Assembly (NCBI RefSeq): GCF_025698545.1
Contig: NC_068569.1
Coordinates: 3,286,001-3,350,000 of the forward strand
DNA length: 64,000 nt
Direction: 5' to 3'
DNA from: Gossypium raimondii
Lineage: Eukaryota; Streptophyta; Magnoliopsida; Malvales; Malvaceae
The translations under genes were made by a program, and so were the position numbers. Positions 12,670 through 24,807 of this stretch are shown here, piece after piece. Below the pieces are notes generated by a model that saw nothing but the letters and a program-made list of their open reading frames with translations, had not been told where the DNA came from and did no database searches. Position 1 is the stretch's first letter; each line of letters opens with the position of its first letter.

Positions 12670-14354
12670 ATGGCCACCACGCTCCTCCACCTATCACCAA
12701 AATCGCCACCAGCCTCCGCCCCAAGCTTCCCCGTCCCGAACTCACCGTTCTCAAGACCCAGATTTCTCCCTCTTCGGCCCATCAAAACGAATAATTCAAA
12801 TACCAAAACAATCTCATCTTATAAAAGTGGAAATGGCAGCAACACGCCTCCCTTGCCCGAAACAGAGTGCCCTGTTCCACCCGAACAACAGCCCATAAAC
12901 GAATACCAATCCCTCTCCACATCTTTCCCTTTTTCTTGGGCTTCAGTAGACGTTGTTGAATACTGCTCTCGCTTGTTCGCTACGGGTGCTTCTTTCGCCC
13001 TCTTTGTTGGTCTACCAGTTGCCTGGTTCGGTTCGGCGGGGCCCATATCCGATCCGGTGAGGCCGGTTCTTGCCTCCGTTTCGAGCGGGATTCTTTTGGT
13101 TACGGTTGCTGTTTTGAGGATGTATTTGGGTTGGGCTTATGTTGGGAACCGCTTGCTCAGTGCCACTGTCGAATGTGAGCTTCCTCTCTTCTCTTTCTAT
13201 GTTTTTGTTTCATGCAAAATTTTGCTCCCACTTTGATGGTTTTCTTATGGGATTTCTCTTTTGCATGACTTGCAGATGAAGAAACAGGGTGGTATGATGG
13301 ACAGGTATTGCAATCGGTTGGATAACAGTATTTGATACAGTATAGGTCCAGAATTGATCCTTCAAATGTGTAACCTTTACTTGCCATAAAAGTCTAACTT
13401 TCATTGCCTGCATCCTTAATTAGCAGTAACCTAAGAATTCATTATTCAGTCATCCACTTGCCTACCTAAACAGTTAATTTTATGTCCCTATGATTTTGAG
13501 CATCTATGATTATTACTTTGTTATGTCAAAAGTCTGTTTATTAGAATGAAATAGCTTCTTATAATTTGGGATTTTGTAAAAGCATGTTTTCTTAGTCCTC
13601 ACAAATTATCGAGGGACTGCTACCAGACCAACTTTGCAATATAGAGACTGATATCGTTTTCCTCCACAGATATGGGTGAAGACTGCTGAAGTTTTGGCAC
13701 GAGACAGGCTCCTTGGTTCATTTTCAGTATGTATACTTATATTGTATTCCCATTTGTACCAGAGTTCTTTCTTTCACTTCTCATTTATTAGCCTTTGCTG
13801 CTTTATGCCTGTTTTGACAATTCATATATCAACAAAACCATTTCTGAATAAATTTCCTCTGGCTTCTATTGACAAAAAAATGTCATTTTTATGAACTTCC
13901 AAGGCTGGTAAGAGCTTAATCCCCATTTTTTACATTAAAAGAAAAAGAATAGAATGAGGGTCATCAAAACAATCTTATCTAATAACATGTAGCTTTTAGG
14001 GCTAGAAGTAACCTTGAAAATTTTATTAAATTTGACATAGAATCCAATGCTCTTTGACACTTGCTCTATAGAAGGCAACCTCTGTTGGTGTATCGACTCA
14101 CTAAAAGCCAATCTATGTATTTGCTACCGCAGGTCAAGCCCGTGCTGATCAGATTAAAATACACACTAGTAACCCTAGCAGTATCCTTACTTGTATGTGT
14201 TCTTCCCCTCATAAATGTTGATCAGGGAGGTCAAGACAGTTCCTACATGACATCTAAAGAAGCTAGGGTTCAAGCTATACCAGGAGTTTACGATGATGAT
14301 TCAGCAAGATCATTTGAACCAGATGCATTCTGTGGTGAACCTGATCTTTCCTAG
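12670..14354 (+). CDS. CGLD27: CGLD27 (Ycf36 / DUF1230) chloroplast protein
   Basis: Four coding exons, 12670-13174, 13276-13304, 13670-13726 and 14133-14354, join in frame into 270 residues. The first 60 or so residues are rich in Ser, Pro and Thr and poor in acidic residues, as in a plastid transit peptide. The conserved Ycf36 region follows: PFSWASVDVVEYCSRLF at about 87-103, hydrophobic segments at about 102-120, 133-155 and 203-225, and the signature ETGWYDGQIWVKT across the two small exons, then LARDRLLGSF. The family is shared by cyanobacteria, algal plastid genomes (ycf36) and green plants. In Arabidopsis and Chlamydomonas it has been linked to iron status and photo-oxidative stress; the biochemical function is unknown. 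It starts 1.36 kb after the RAF6 stop and converges on the next gene. No disruption was seen. Confidence 0.9.
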
Positions 14355-15153
14355 TTCGATCCTTGTGCTGCTGCTGGTAATACTTTGTACAGTCCATTAA
14401 TCATATATACATGTATAGATATTCAAAAGTATATCTCGTCTACTGTCAGTTCTTTGTGTATAGTTTAATTTTATTTATTGCTGTGCTTAATTCTAATTAC
14501 AGTAGCTTATGTTTCTTTCTTCTCTGTTATTCCGAAAATAAACGAGAAATTCAAAAATATTTCTATTAGTAATTGCAAAATTTGGAAAAAATTCAAGTTG
14601 GAGGAGGTGAACTAGAGAAACTGTATATTAGTAATGAATTTTTCTCATAGTTGATTGCGTTTGAATATAGTTCATTAACATTTTTTTTTTACTAAAGCAA
14701 ATTGACTTTGATTCTTTAGAAATCCGTATCTACATCCCTTGTGTTTCTGTGGTAACAAAGTAGCAGCATATTTATCTTGTTAATGCAAATTGTTTTCCCA
14801 AAAAGGCCAAGCAAAGCACATGAAAAACAATCACACCAGCTAAAAGACTGGATTTAATTAGAACCTTAACCCATATAATGATGAGCAATATAAAGTTGAG
14901 ATCAACTCTGCAATACGTGACCATTAACTGGCTTGGGTCAATAGTGAGCAAGTGTAACATCATATCCCACTTATACAAAGACAAATATTGTCAGCTTAAA
15001 TTAAGGTGAAGAGTAACAACACCTTGGGAAAAAGGATTTCAACAGTACAGGATCCACCATAACCTTATCTATATCACCTTTCTCTTATTTTGGAGCTTAT
15101 ATTCAAAAGTTGGAACTTTAAATCATGTAAGCGGAGACAGATAAAAGTCCCTC
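14355..15153. other. Spacer between two convergent genes
   Basis: This 0.8 kb between the CGLD27 stop and the stop of the minus-strand gene must hold both 3' untranslated regions. AATAAA-like words occur on the plus strand near 14535. No other feature was seen. Confidence 0.4.
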
Positions 15154-17042
15154 TTAGGCACCGTACTTGGGCGCCTTCCAAAGCTTAAATGCTATCTCAT
15201 GCAGCAACCGGTCAGCCGGTATAGTAAGATTTCCTGAACACTGCAACCAAAAATAGGATACCACGGTTATTTCCATGTTTTCTATGTACGATTTCACTTT
15301 GGGTTATGAAGATTGAAAAGATGCATGTTTAGACTTTGGAGACATGACAAGTAAAAATTACTTTGCGACCTAAACCAACAAGCTACAAACAGGTTTCCAA
15401 AATTATCTCTCGGTCAGTTTGTACCTCTTTAAATTCTTCAAAAGAAAAAGTCTCTACCATATCCTTGCGGGTTACAGCATACTGATATTGAGCGAATAAC
15501 ATTGGACCATACTGCCTGATCATCGTAAATTAGTTAAATGATCCACACAAAATGTCAAAATAAGAGCTCATAAAGATTTTTCCTCACCTAACATCATTTC
15601 TTTGTCTTTCTCCTCTCATGGTGTAACTCTGATTAGGGAAAAGTGCTGAAAGATTAGGATTCTTCTCATATTTAGTGCTCAAAATGGACAAACCCGGCTC
15701 ATCAGCCTTTGACACAGACCCATAGCTCATTACAAGGGACAAGAGTAGACGAGAACCAATTTCAGTTCCAGGCTTAGCTATACTCATAATAGCACCAAGC
15801 AAAGCATTCAAGAATTCCACATCATTGCCACTATTAGCATTCAAGTTCTCCCCATACCCAATATGCAAAATCACTAAATCGAACTGGTTGGATTCCGTTA
15901 CCTTCCCTTCTTGGAATCCAAGTAAGGACAGCAACTTAGAAGCCAAATTATCAATCGATGAAACAGGGGGAGTATTACTATTTCCAAACAATCCATTCAA
16001 GTTCAATACATTGAAGCCAAGTTTTTCTCCGAAAGACTTCAAACCAGAATTGTTACTCAATATAGCAGCTTTCATTCCCATAAACCTGAACTGAGATAAA
16101 AGACGCATGTTGAGTGGCATATTATAGCTTCCAACAATTAAAACCCAGCAAAGTGTATATGATAATACCTCTCAGACATGGTTGGAATCAAAGATGACTT
16201 TTGAGACTTTACCTCACTAGAAAATTGGCCGTTCTGAGAAAATGTCATGAAACCAAAGAACATTGAAGAATTTATCATGAAATTCACTTATCAAATAACC
16301 TAGAATTATAGGGCATCTCACCTTGTTCAATGTCTCAAAGGCATCCACCAGCACAGCAAACTCTCTTACAGTCCTATCATCCTCGCTTTCTGCAGTCTAA
16401 ATCCAAGTAAATTCCCATATGGTGGATGAATAACAACAATTAAAAAAATATGCGAAAAGAAGCATGAATTAATTACTAAGAAAGGCAAGGGGAGCTGTTA
16501 AATTGAGATGAATTATCAAAGGAATGGAGCAAAGACTTACACTTTGACTAATTATTGAACTAACATAGAACCTAAAGCTTATTCTGTCAATCAGTAAGGT
16601 TCCAACTTCCAACCAATCGTTGTAATCTCTAAGTACCAAATTAAAGAACGAAAAACTAAGAAAATCCATCGTAATTTCATCCATTCCAAACAATTATATT
16701 TAATTACACTAAAAACAGCCGAATCAATTAGGAAAATCCAGAATTTTTCATAGCAATCTGAAGAAGAAGAAGAAAGCAAAAGAATCTATCTTTCAATGTT
16801 TGGGTGCATTTTAAAGAGATTATATATTGATTACCCACTGTTAAAAGAGGGAGCTGAAAATGAAAAACAAGAAAAGAGACAAGGAATTGAAAAGGGGAAC
16901 CTGAAGGAGGAGCATTAGGGAGGCTGAAGAAACCACAGTTGGCAGTAGATGCGAGAGAGTGGAGATGGGCATGTGATGGGTGAATGAAACGGGCCAACCC
17001 GTCACCGTATAAAATCAAGGCTCGGCTTGGCTTGTCCGCCAT
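15154..17042 (-). CDS. Uncharacterised plant protein, 316 residues
   Basis: Six exons on the minus strand were assembled: 16901-17042, 16322-16389, 16169-16233, 15588-16085, 15425-15515 and 15154-15240. All have GT-AG borders and one open frame, giving 316 residues. The protein begins MADKPSRALILYGDGLARFI, a beta-strand/loop start that recalls the metal-binding entry of the alkaline phosphatase / iPGM fold (YGDG). A later segment (FDLVILHIGYGEN) looks like another core strand with an acidic and His-containing loop. From memory it matches a plant family of unknown function (Arabidopsis At5g11810-like); that label should be checked. No signal peptide or membrane segment is evident. The start codon is the first ATG of the exon and lies only about 136 bases from an inverted-repeat element. 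I do not assign a function. Confidence 0.8.
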
Positions 17043-17177
17043 TGCTGTTACTCAAATACTCAAATAATAGGATCGAAGAAGAAACCGAGAAAGAGAAACA
17101 GGAAGCAAAGATGGAGAAGCCACTTTCTATGGGCAACCTGGAACGAAGGGGAGGAGGAATAAACGAATTAAAAAAAA

Positions 17178-17708
17178 GGGTCAATTCTACTAGTGGACCC
17201 TGTACTTTGCATATGTTGTGAATGTAGTACCTGTACTTTAATTTGGTCATTTTCAGTCCCTGTACTTTTAGAATTTGAAAATATTAGTCCTAACTAAATG
17301 ATAGCTATTAAATTCATTAAATTAAGTTATGTTATTTTTAAAATTTGATGTGTCGAATATATGATCACATGTGTAATGCTATGTTTATTTGTTATTTTCA
17401 CATATTACTCACAAAAGATCAATTAATAGATTTAACACATGTGGTTTGCATTAAGACTAAAATTTTGAAATTTAAAACATATAGCCACTAAGAATGATCC
17501 AATTGGAAAACATTGACTAAATTTATAACTTTACGTATAATACGGGACTTATGACATAATTTAACCAAACAGATTTAATTGTTACTATTGGATCGGGACT
17601 AAAATTTTAAAATTAGAAAAGTATTGAGACTAAAATTGATCAAAATTAAGTATAGGTACTAAATCCACAGTTTACACAAAATACAAGGTCTAATAGTAAA
17701 ATTTAACC
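17178..17708. mobile_element. Short element with about 80-bp terminal inverted repeats
   Basis: The left end (GGGTCAATTCTACTAGTGGA and on to about 17260) is matched in reverse complement by the right end (about 17630-17708). Shared pieces include 'TACTA', 'GACCTTGTA'-like and 'TAGTACCTGTACTT'-like segments. The 531-bp element has no coding frame, so it is a non-autonomous inverted-repeat (MITE-like) element. Both flanks are A-rich, so a target duplication cannot be separated from simple sequence. It lies just upstream of the gene starting at 17042 and may contribute to its promoter. Confidence 0.65.
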
Positions 17709-17988
17709 AAAAAAGTATATTTATTTTATTTTTAATCGAAAGAATTATGAATTTATGATATTTGTTACAAGTATAAATTTATACGATGAATTTAAAATGA
17801 TTAATTCACAAGTTATTTGCATCACGATTTAAGATCCATAAAATGTTGAGCAAAAGAAGCAATAATACATAATGCAGAAACTAGCTTGGAAACATTTTAA
17901 CTGCTTATAACAATGCTTCATGATTCATGAAGACAAGGGAACTAATATATTGCATATTTCAACTGATTCCATCCAGGCCCTTGCTCAA

Positions 17989-19208
17989 CTACAGATATCC
18001 TCTTTCCTTGCAGCACTGAATGGCTCCATCAAACATTTCCTCCAGCCCATTATTAAATTCGAAACCTATGCCCAACAGTTTCTTTGATGACACACCAGGA
18101 AGTTTCGGACCTTTGATTTCTGCCAAGGTTCTGTGCAACACACAAATAACAAGTTGGAGTATAACTCTGATTTTTATCATGCAAGTTTGGACTGTTACTC
18201 ACTCTGGTGATGGAATTGGGAACTCTGGGTACTTCCCACCTAGGAATTCAGACAACTTGTCAAGGCTTATGGTGTTGGAAGAACAATTGTACTTCCCACA
18301 TCATCAACATGCACCATGGGAATATTCAGAAGGATACCATACTCAGATCGGTTCCCTGTACAGATTATTCAGCTTCCTCGTTTAATAAGTCTATTTAGGC
18401 TGAAACAGAAAAATATTACTGAGACAAGTAGCAAGTTTGTACCTAAGACCAGCGCCAATGATGAGCGCACTGAGTCAGGGAACCTGGGGCATATGAAAGG
18501 ACCAACAACCAAACCAGGATTCACTGTCACCACATCCAGTCCATGTTGTGTACCAAATTCAAGAACCGCCCTTTCTGTGAATGTCTTGGAAATAAGGTAA
18601 GGATGTGTTTTTGGGTTTAATTTTTGCATAACGAAATCCACATCAGTCCAGAAACTCTCATCCATCATGTCCGTCTCTTGGCCATTGTAAATAACAGTGG
18701 CTGCACTTGAAGTATACACAACGCGCTTCACTGTTTTTGATCTTAAGCATGCCTTCAAGATGCCTAGTGCTCCACTGGTTGACCTCTCTGTTACCGCTTC
18801 CAGAGATTCTTTACCATCGAAACTCAAAGGAGTGGCAACATGGAGCACTGCCTTGCTTCCTTCAATGGCTGCATCGAAACTGTTGGGGTCATTAAGATCT
18901 GCACTAAAGATTTTCAGCTTTTCGGCTACTCCAGGCAGACTAGTGAGGAAAGTAAGGTCTCTTTTGTTTTCTGTAAAATTTCAACAGGAATATGGCAGTA
19001 AATCATGTACATCTGCTCAAAATATTAATTTTCTCAGCTTGAAACTGATATATTTAAATGGATCTGCTTATAAAACGGTAGTGTTACCTGGATCAGCCCT
19101 GACAGTGGTACGAACAGAATAACCCTCCTGAAGAAGCCTCTTGATGAGCCATGAACCTACGAACCCAGTACCTCCAGTCAGACACACTGTTCCTTTATCT
19201 CCTTCCAT
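17989..19208 (-). pseudogene. Vestitone reductase-like SDR, frame broken in exon 3
   Basis: Four exons fit the DFR/CCR/vestitone reductase group of extended short-chain dehydrogenases: 19088-19208, 18443-18970, 18203-18355 and 17989-18130. The NADP-binding motif TGGTGFVGS is at residues 11-19. The catalytic residues are present (Ser128 in YTSSA, and Tyr165 and Lys169 in PYLISK). The last exon carries the family C-terminus (LPGVSSKKLL, MFDGAIQCCKERGYL). In exon 3 the MVHVDDV motif is followed directly by the part that normally lies about 16 codons later, in another frame. The junction is at about 18292-18298. Reading on gives a stop at 18267-18269, so the product would have 245 residues instead of about 325 and would lack the substrate-side C-terminal region. 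Downstream splice sites and frame are otherwise intact, which suggests a recent loss. Members reduce flavonoid or phenylpropanoid substrates; the substrate of this one is unknown. Confidence 0.85.
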
Positions 19209-19239
19209 TTCTCTCCACTCTATCAGAACATTTTGCATG

Positions 19240-19260
19240 AAAATCCTAAAACTATATATA
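19240..19260 (-). promoter_or_regulatory. TATA-like box of the reductase-like locus
   Basis: Read on the minus strand, a TATATA word lies about 45 bases before the ATG at 19208. The position is close for a TATA box, so the leader would be very short. This is a weak call based on sequence and distance only. Confidence 0.3.
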
Positions 19261-19419
19261 AAAGCTATCCCAATGAATAGGATAGCGTCATTTAACGTTT
19301 ACATTTATTAGTTTCATGTATGTTCATTATTTTATTTTTCTCATGTAACACGAGTCTATATTTTTTAAAAATTATATAAATTTCCCACATTAAAGATTAT
19401 TTTATTATTCAATAAAATT

Positions 19420-20100
19420 TTGTAGACACCTACGCCTTATCAAAAACAGTTGAAAGAAGCCTTGAATGAATATTGGACCAACATACCAGATCCAAAAGAA
19501 TGGTCTCAAGAGTATCCCATGTATTGCAACCAGGCAGTGCAAGACACACCAGCATGGAAGAATATACATGAAGCAGGATCAAGCCAAAAATCAAACAAAA
19601 TCAAAACCCACTTTACTTCCCAGCTATGATGATGATGTGATACCACCTGATGACCTTGAAAAAAGAATAGAACAGCTGGAATTGAAAAGTTACAGTGCAC
19701 GTGAAGAAAAAAGGAGGAAAATAGAAGAATTTAATATCACCTCTCACATAGACACCGACTATGACACAGAAGAGACTGAATCATTAAGCTGAAATCAGAA
19801 AAGCTGTTGAGTCATGTCCTTTAAAGTTTGTTGAGTCATGTCCTTTAAAGTTTGTTGTCCTTTATCTTTAAGCTGACACAGAAGAGACTATGTAAATTAT
19901 TGTCCTTTATCTTTTGTTAAAGTTTGTTGAGTCATGTCCTTTAAAGTTTGCTGAGTAATGTCCTTTAAGTTTGATGAGTCAGGTAAAACCAAAAAAGCAG
20001 ATTCTCTCTTATCTGCTTACTTAGCTTTCCTCCTCTATATAAAGAACGAAAAGCTCAGTTGTAAGAAAGGACCAGTTTGAGAAATTAAACTTCAGAAAAA
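19420..20100 (+). mobile_element. LTR- or pararetrovirus-like fragment with promoter
   Basis: Two overlapping frames cover the left part. One is open from about 19426 to a stop at 19627-19629, and the other from 19466 to 19792. The second ends in a very acidic, charged tail with an LEKRIEQLELKS segment. The coding sequence seems to pass from one frame to the other near 19600. After it come four near-repeats of a GTCATGTCCTTTAAAGTTTG word (19812-19980) and a TATA box (CTATATAAAG, 20035-20044). The order polyprotein end, repeated enhancer-like region, TATA box and leader is that of plant pararetroviruses (Caulimoviridae) or an LTR. No reverse transcriptase or primer-binding site was found, so an LTR retrotransposon end is a real alternative. 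The fragment is decayed and incomplete. Confidence 0.45.
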
Positions 20101-20562
20101 GATATCATTAATTCCAGATGAGTCTGAAGAAGTAGTCTGGATTAATTGTGATTAACAGCTAAAAGGCAGTGCCTTGTTGATGGCCAAGAAGAGAGAAAGG
20201 TCTGTGTTTTGGCATAGCATGCCTGCTATTATGATCCATTAATCTGTAATATCACGGCTTCTTACTCCAAAACGGCTCTAAATTAATTATATATATAATC
20301 TTGAGGTTTTCCTCATTTTACATAAAAACAAGTTGAAATTACAACTCCTTCGAATTCGAACCCATGGAAATCATTTTATCATTCAATCGGATTTTTATTT
20401 TACAATAGATATATAAAATTTAATTTCTTTTAACTTGCAAAAATTTTAAAACTTACGAAATTGCAAATCATACTTAATTGATATAAAATCATGTATGTAA
20501 AATTTTGACTAAACCAACCATATCATATAAAAATACATAAATTTTTCAAAAAATATAATAAT

Positions 20563-20870
20563 AAATTTAAGGTCTTTTACATAAATAATATAAAATAAAT
20601 ACTAAAATAGGATAAAGGCACTCATATTAACGAATCTAGGCGAATTCTATAGTAAAAAAAATTGGTGCCCTCTAATCAATTGCTGACCCCTTCTTTTTAA
20701 AAAGAATATAATTTTTTTAGGTATAGCCTGATCAATCGACGGCACTTTCATTTCAAACCCAAAATACATTTTTTTTTATGTGTAACAAAAATTATTATTT
20801 TTTATTAGTGTCACCAATCACGGCATAAGTTCTAATACCTAAAAATTATTATACCAATTTTATTTTCAAC
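20563..20870 (+). repeat. Left terminal inverted repeat of the Mutator-like element
   Basis: This repeat is the reverse complement of 27440-27886, with one internal gap of about 100-150 bases on this side. The match runs through the GATCAATCGACGGCAC block (partner GATCAATCGGCGACAC) and ends near a TTCTAATACCTAAAAATTAT stretch. Confidence 0.75.
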
Positions 20871-21628
20871 TTTCAAAATATATATATAATACATAATATA
20901 AATATTATTTTTAATTATTATAAGTGGGAATTGGTTTGGTCTCCCAACCCCACCCAAATTGTTCCGCTGAAGGTCTCCCCCACCAGGCCACCACCGAAGG
21001 TAAGCTTCCCCTTCCTTTGTTTTATTATGTTTTTTTTTTTTTTTACTTTATTTATTTATTTATTTATTTCTGTGTAATTAGTTATTTTAATAGTAGGTTA
21101 GTATTATTGAAGTATGTTATTTTGTTAAGAGGTTAGTACTTATTATCCTTGAAAATCAAAATAAAAGTATGTTTTAAATTTTTTAGTATAATTAGTTATA
21201 TTAGTAGATGTTTAATATTAAGGTGTGATATTTGTGTTAAAAGGTTAGTATTAAATAATTTGTATCTTTGATTTTTTATTTTTTTATATTACAAACACTT
21301 GGATGGTCCTTCCCACAGCCAAAGATCTCCCAAAAGAAACATGTATTTTTATTTTGTTAATATTATAATTACTGTTAATAGTGTAGAATTGTGTTAAAAG
21401 TTTATTTTTTTTAGGTTTTCAGCTTTGTTAGTATACTAGCCCTTGGATTATATCCCTGGGACTATATGTACTTATACTATATTTCACATTTTTATTGGTT
21501 GATATTGGTTTTTTAAGGTAAATTGAGCTAAAATTAATAGTTTAAGTATTAGTATTAAGCGTGATTTTTATCTTGTTTATTTGGTAAGTCAAATATTATA
21601 ATTTTAATTGTTTGTGCAAATATCGATA

Positions 21629-24050
21629 TGAGTTCTTTAATTACTGCAGAAGATCACATAGTTAGGACGATCCATTTACCAGTAAGAGAATGTTCTAATG
21701 TTGTACGTATTTTTTGGCATAGTTGCACGTAATTTTTTATTTAATTGTGAGATATTAACCAATTTTTTTAATATGACAAGAGTTCATACTGCATATTGAG
21801 GCCACGTGGCCATGGTCTAAGCTACCGACTGGACACACAGATTATGTCCTACTTAGATGCCGCGAGATTTGGATCAACAACATTAATCCGTGTTTGAGCT
21901 GAAGGGCAACTTAATATCAACACTAGTTGAGCGGTGGCTCCCAGAGACGCACACCTTTTATTTACCGTGTAGGGAATGCATCATCACACTGGAGGATGTT
22001 GCAATGCAATTAAGGCTTCCCGTGGATGGTGATGCAGTAACCATTTCAAGCCACATAGCAGATCCTGCGGCGCTTTGTTATGACTTGCTTGGACGCTCTC
22101 CAGGCGATGGTACCGATAAATTTACGAGTTTAAAATTTTGTGGCTAAAGATAAATTTTGAAATATTTTCGGATTATGCAACCGAGATGGAAAAGATACAG
22201 GCTGCTCAAGCCTATAAACTACAACTTATAAGGAGTACTTATGCTGGATTCCAATAATAATAGAGTCCACTTTATATACCTGCCCTAATTGAGTGATTTG
22301 CAATGTGCCTGTTCCTATAGCAAGGGTCCGATAGTACTAGCGACGCTATATCGTGAGCTTTGTCAGGGGAAAGGCGTAGAATTGTCGATATAGATGGTTG
22401 TTTGATATTGATACAATCTTGAGTACTATACAGGAAGCCATTTCTAGCATCAGTGGGTTATCAAGTACATGTGTTCCCACTTGTGAATATGTAAAAAAAA
22501 AATTAAACTTTGATCAATATTTCTTTCACGAAAATATTTTCTAAAGAGCTTAGTTTATATTTTAGATGGAATATTTGTCCGAACATTGGGAAGTCAAAAA
22601 CTCTAATTGTATACCGACAGATGATCGAGGCATACGTCGGGGATAGGGTAATTTATTTTCAAAAAATTAAATTATATTAATGTCATGTAATTAGTTTATT
22701 TATTAAATTACATTGTAATTAGTATTTTAATCATGTTTTTAATTATGTAGTTCGTGTGGATGTTGTATATCACGCCGACATGGAGAAGATACAGGCTACT
22801 CGAGCCTATATACTACAACTTATAGGGGGTACTTATGTTGGATTCCAATAATAATAGAGTCCACTTTATATACCTGCCTTTACTAAGTGATTTGCAATGT
22901 GCCCGTTCTTATAGCTGGGGTTTAACAGTACTAGCGATGCTATATCGTGAACTTTGTCGGGGGACAAAGCATAGAATTGTCGATATAGGTGGTTTTCTGA
23001 TACTACTACAATCTTGAGCGCTATACAGGATGCCTTTTCTAGCATCAGTGGGTCATCAAGTACATGTGTTCCCACTTGCGAATATGTGAAAAAAAAAAAA
23101 AACTTGGATCAATATTTTTTTCACGAAAATATTTTCTAAAGAGTTTAGTTTATATTTTAGATGGAATACTTGTCCGAACATTGGGAAGTCAGAAAATCTA
23201 ATTGTATACCAACAGATGATCGAGGCATACGTCGGGATAGGGTAATTTATTATCAAAAAATTAAATTATATTAATGTCATGTAATCAATTTATTTATTAA
23301 ATTACGTTGTAATTAGTATTTTAATCATATGTTTAATTGTGTAGTTTGTGTGGATGTTGTATATCATGCCGGATATTACTTCCATCATTCCTCTATCAGT
23401 TAGAGCACATGCAACTGTGTGGCGTGTTAATGCAACCATGATCAATTTTCAAATGGTGGAGTGGTATGCCGAGGATCGTGCGCTTCGTCAATTCGGGTGT
23501 CGTCAACATATTTCGGATGTTCCTATAGAATTGGAAAAATATATCTACGGAATTAACAAGAAGGGAAAAAATGCAAAGAATTGAACACTAGATCATTAAC
23601 CATATATTGTGTTGTAGAACGTCCGGTTGGAGAGAAGGCCTTATTTAGAATCATGTTTTCCTAATTTCACTCCCTCGGGGGACTACCAGTAGTGGTACAT
23701 GTGGAAAGGGCTGGCCTACTTATATGGTGGTCGATTGATGTTAGTCCCTCCACATATAGAATGACGAGACCCCTTACAAAGCCGTCTTCATTAGAAATAT
23801 CCTCCTCCACCACCCGATTCGGAGCCTGAGCCCAAGCCCCAGCCCGAGCCGATATTTTTATCGTCATACACACACTCAACCGATAGTTTCTATCACCCGA
23901 AGATGGGGGGTTAGACATTGACTTTTGGGACCACCCCAACGTGAAAGAAGGCCACCATAGCGATATATCTCACGAACAACCTCGTCAAACTATAGATTTT
24001 GATGGTTTTAATTCAAATAATTCAATTTATTATTATGGTCAGTTAATTTA
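21629..24050 (+). pseudogene. Plant mobile domain (MAIN-like) gene remnant
   Basis: Several frames carry parts of the plant mobile domain known from MAIN/MAIL1 and from transposons. The piece at 21890-22147 has LISTLVERWLPETHTFYLPC followed by ITLEDVAMQLRLPVDG, the domain hallmark. Another at 22835-23017 has the LLSDLQCARSYSWGLTVLAMLYRELC segment. A third at 23348-23584 holds the VEWYAEDRALRQFGCRQ motif. Frames change at about 21890, and stops occur between the blocks. The 22185-23372 part is a direct duplication, so one exon-intron-exon unit is present twice. The region 23620-23990 resembles the variable, proline-rich tail. PMD proteins of the host act in silencing and genome integrity; this copy belongs to the mobile element and is not functional. 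Confidence 0.75.
22185..23372 (+). repeat. 594-bp direct tandem duplication in the PMD gene
   Basis: Unit A (22185-22778) and unit B (22779-23372) align with an offset of 594 bases at both ends: the AAGATACAGGCT block at the left and the GTGTGGATGTTGTATATCA block at the right. They differ by scattered substitutions and small indels, so the event is not very recent. Confidence 0.85.
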
Positions 24051-24807
24051 AAATTTGATATATTTTATTTTAAGCTAAAGTTTGCCTCATGTTAATGAAA
24101 TGTTTGAAACAAGTTCATGCAAATATATATGCCCATCAAGTTCGTCAAGTTCATGTAAATAATTGAAGTTGATACAAGAATGGAAATTTAATAAAAAAAA
24201 AGATAAATAATAAAAATATATGTAAATAATTAAAATTGATACAAGAATGGAGATTCAGTACATAATTTACATTTCAGTTAGTCGAGACGACTCTCTCGGG
24301 TGATAATTTTGATGCGGGAATTTACTTCAATTATGACCTATGATCTGCAAACGTCACAATGTTTAGTGTTAACCCTCTCCTTATGTCCATGTCATTTCTT
24401 ATTTGAGTGACATGCGGGCGACCTCTGAGCTTCCTACGGAGACTGCAGTTTGGGACCAACTCGGAAGTCGACGGGGGAACTTCCTACGTTGACACATCTC
24501 GTCTTGTTGGGAACTTGTTTCCCCAAATACGTAATGCGTTTTCTAATGGGAATACCTCATCGATATATTGTTCGACATTGATAGAGGTATCATCGCATGT
24601 TGCAATGACGCGTGTACACGGGTAATGAAGTGCTTGGAATTTCTCACAATCATATCGTCTATTTAGGAGATCAACTTCGTATGACCTAGGCAAGATACCC
24701 GATTGAAAAATGACAGCTTTTGTCACTCGAAACATTTCAAAATGTTGAGAATATAATTAACCATTCATGGTCATCGCTTTTTGACTGTTGACCATCATTG
24801 CCATTGT

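Noticed and set aside
18020-19122. Several plus-strand frames
   Set aside because: They are complementary to the exons of the reductase-like gene on the minus strand.
20924-21136. Plus-strand frame of 70 codons in the Mutator-like element
   Set aside because: It ends in a long T-rich, low-complexity stretch and has no similarity to the PMD or to transposases.
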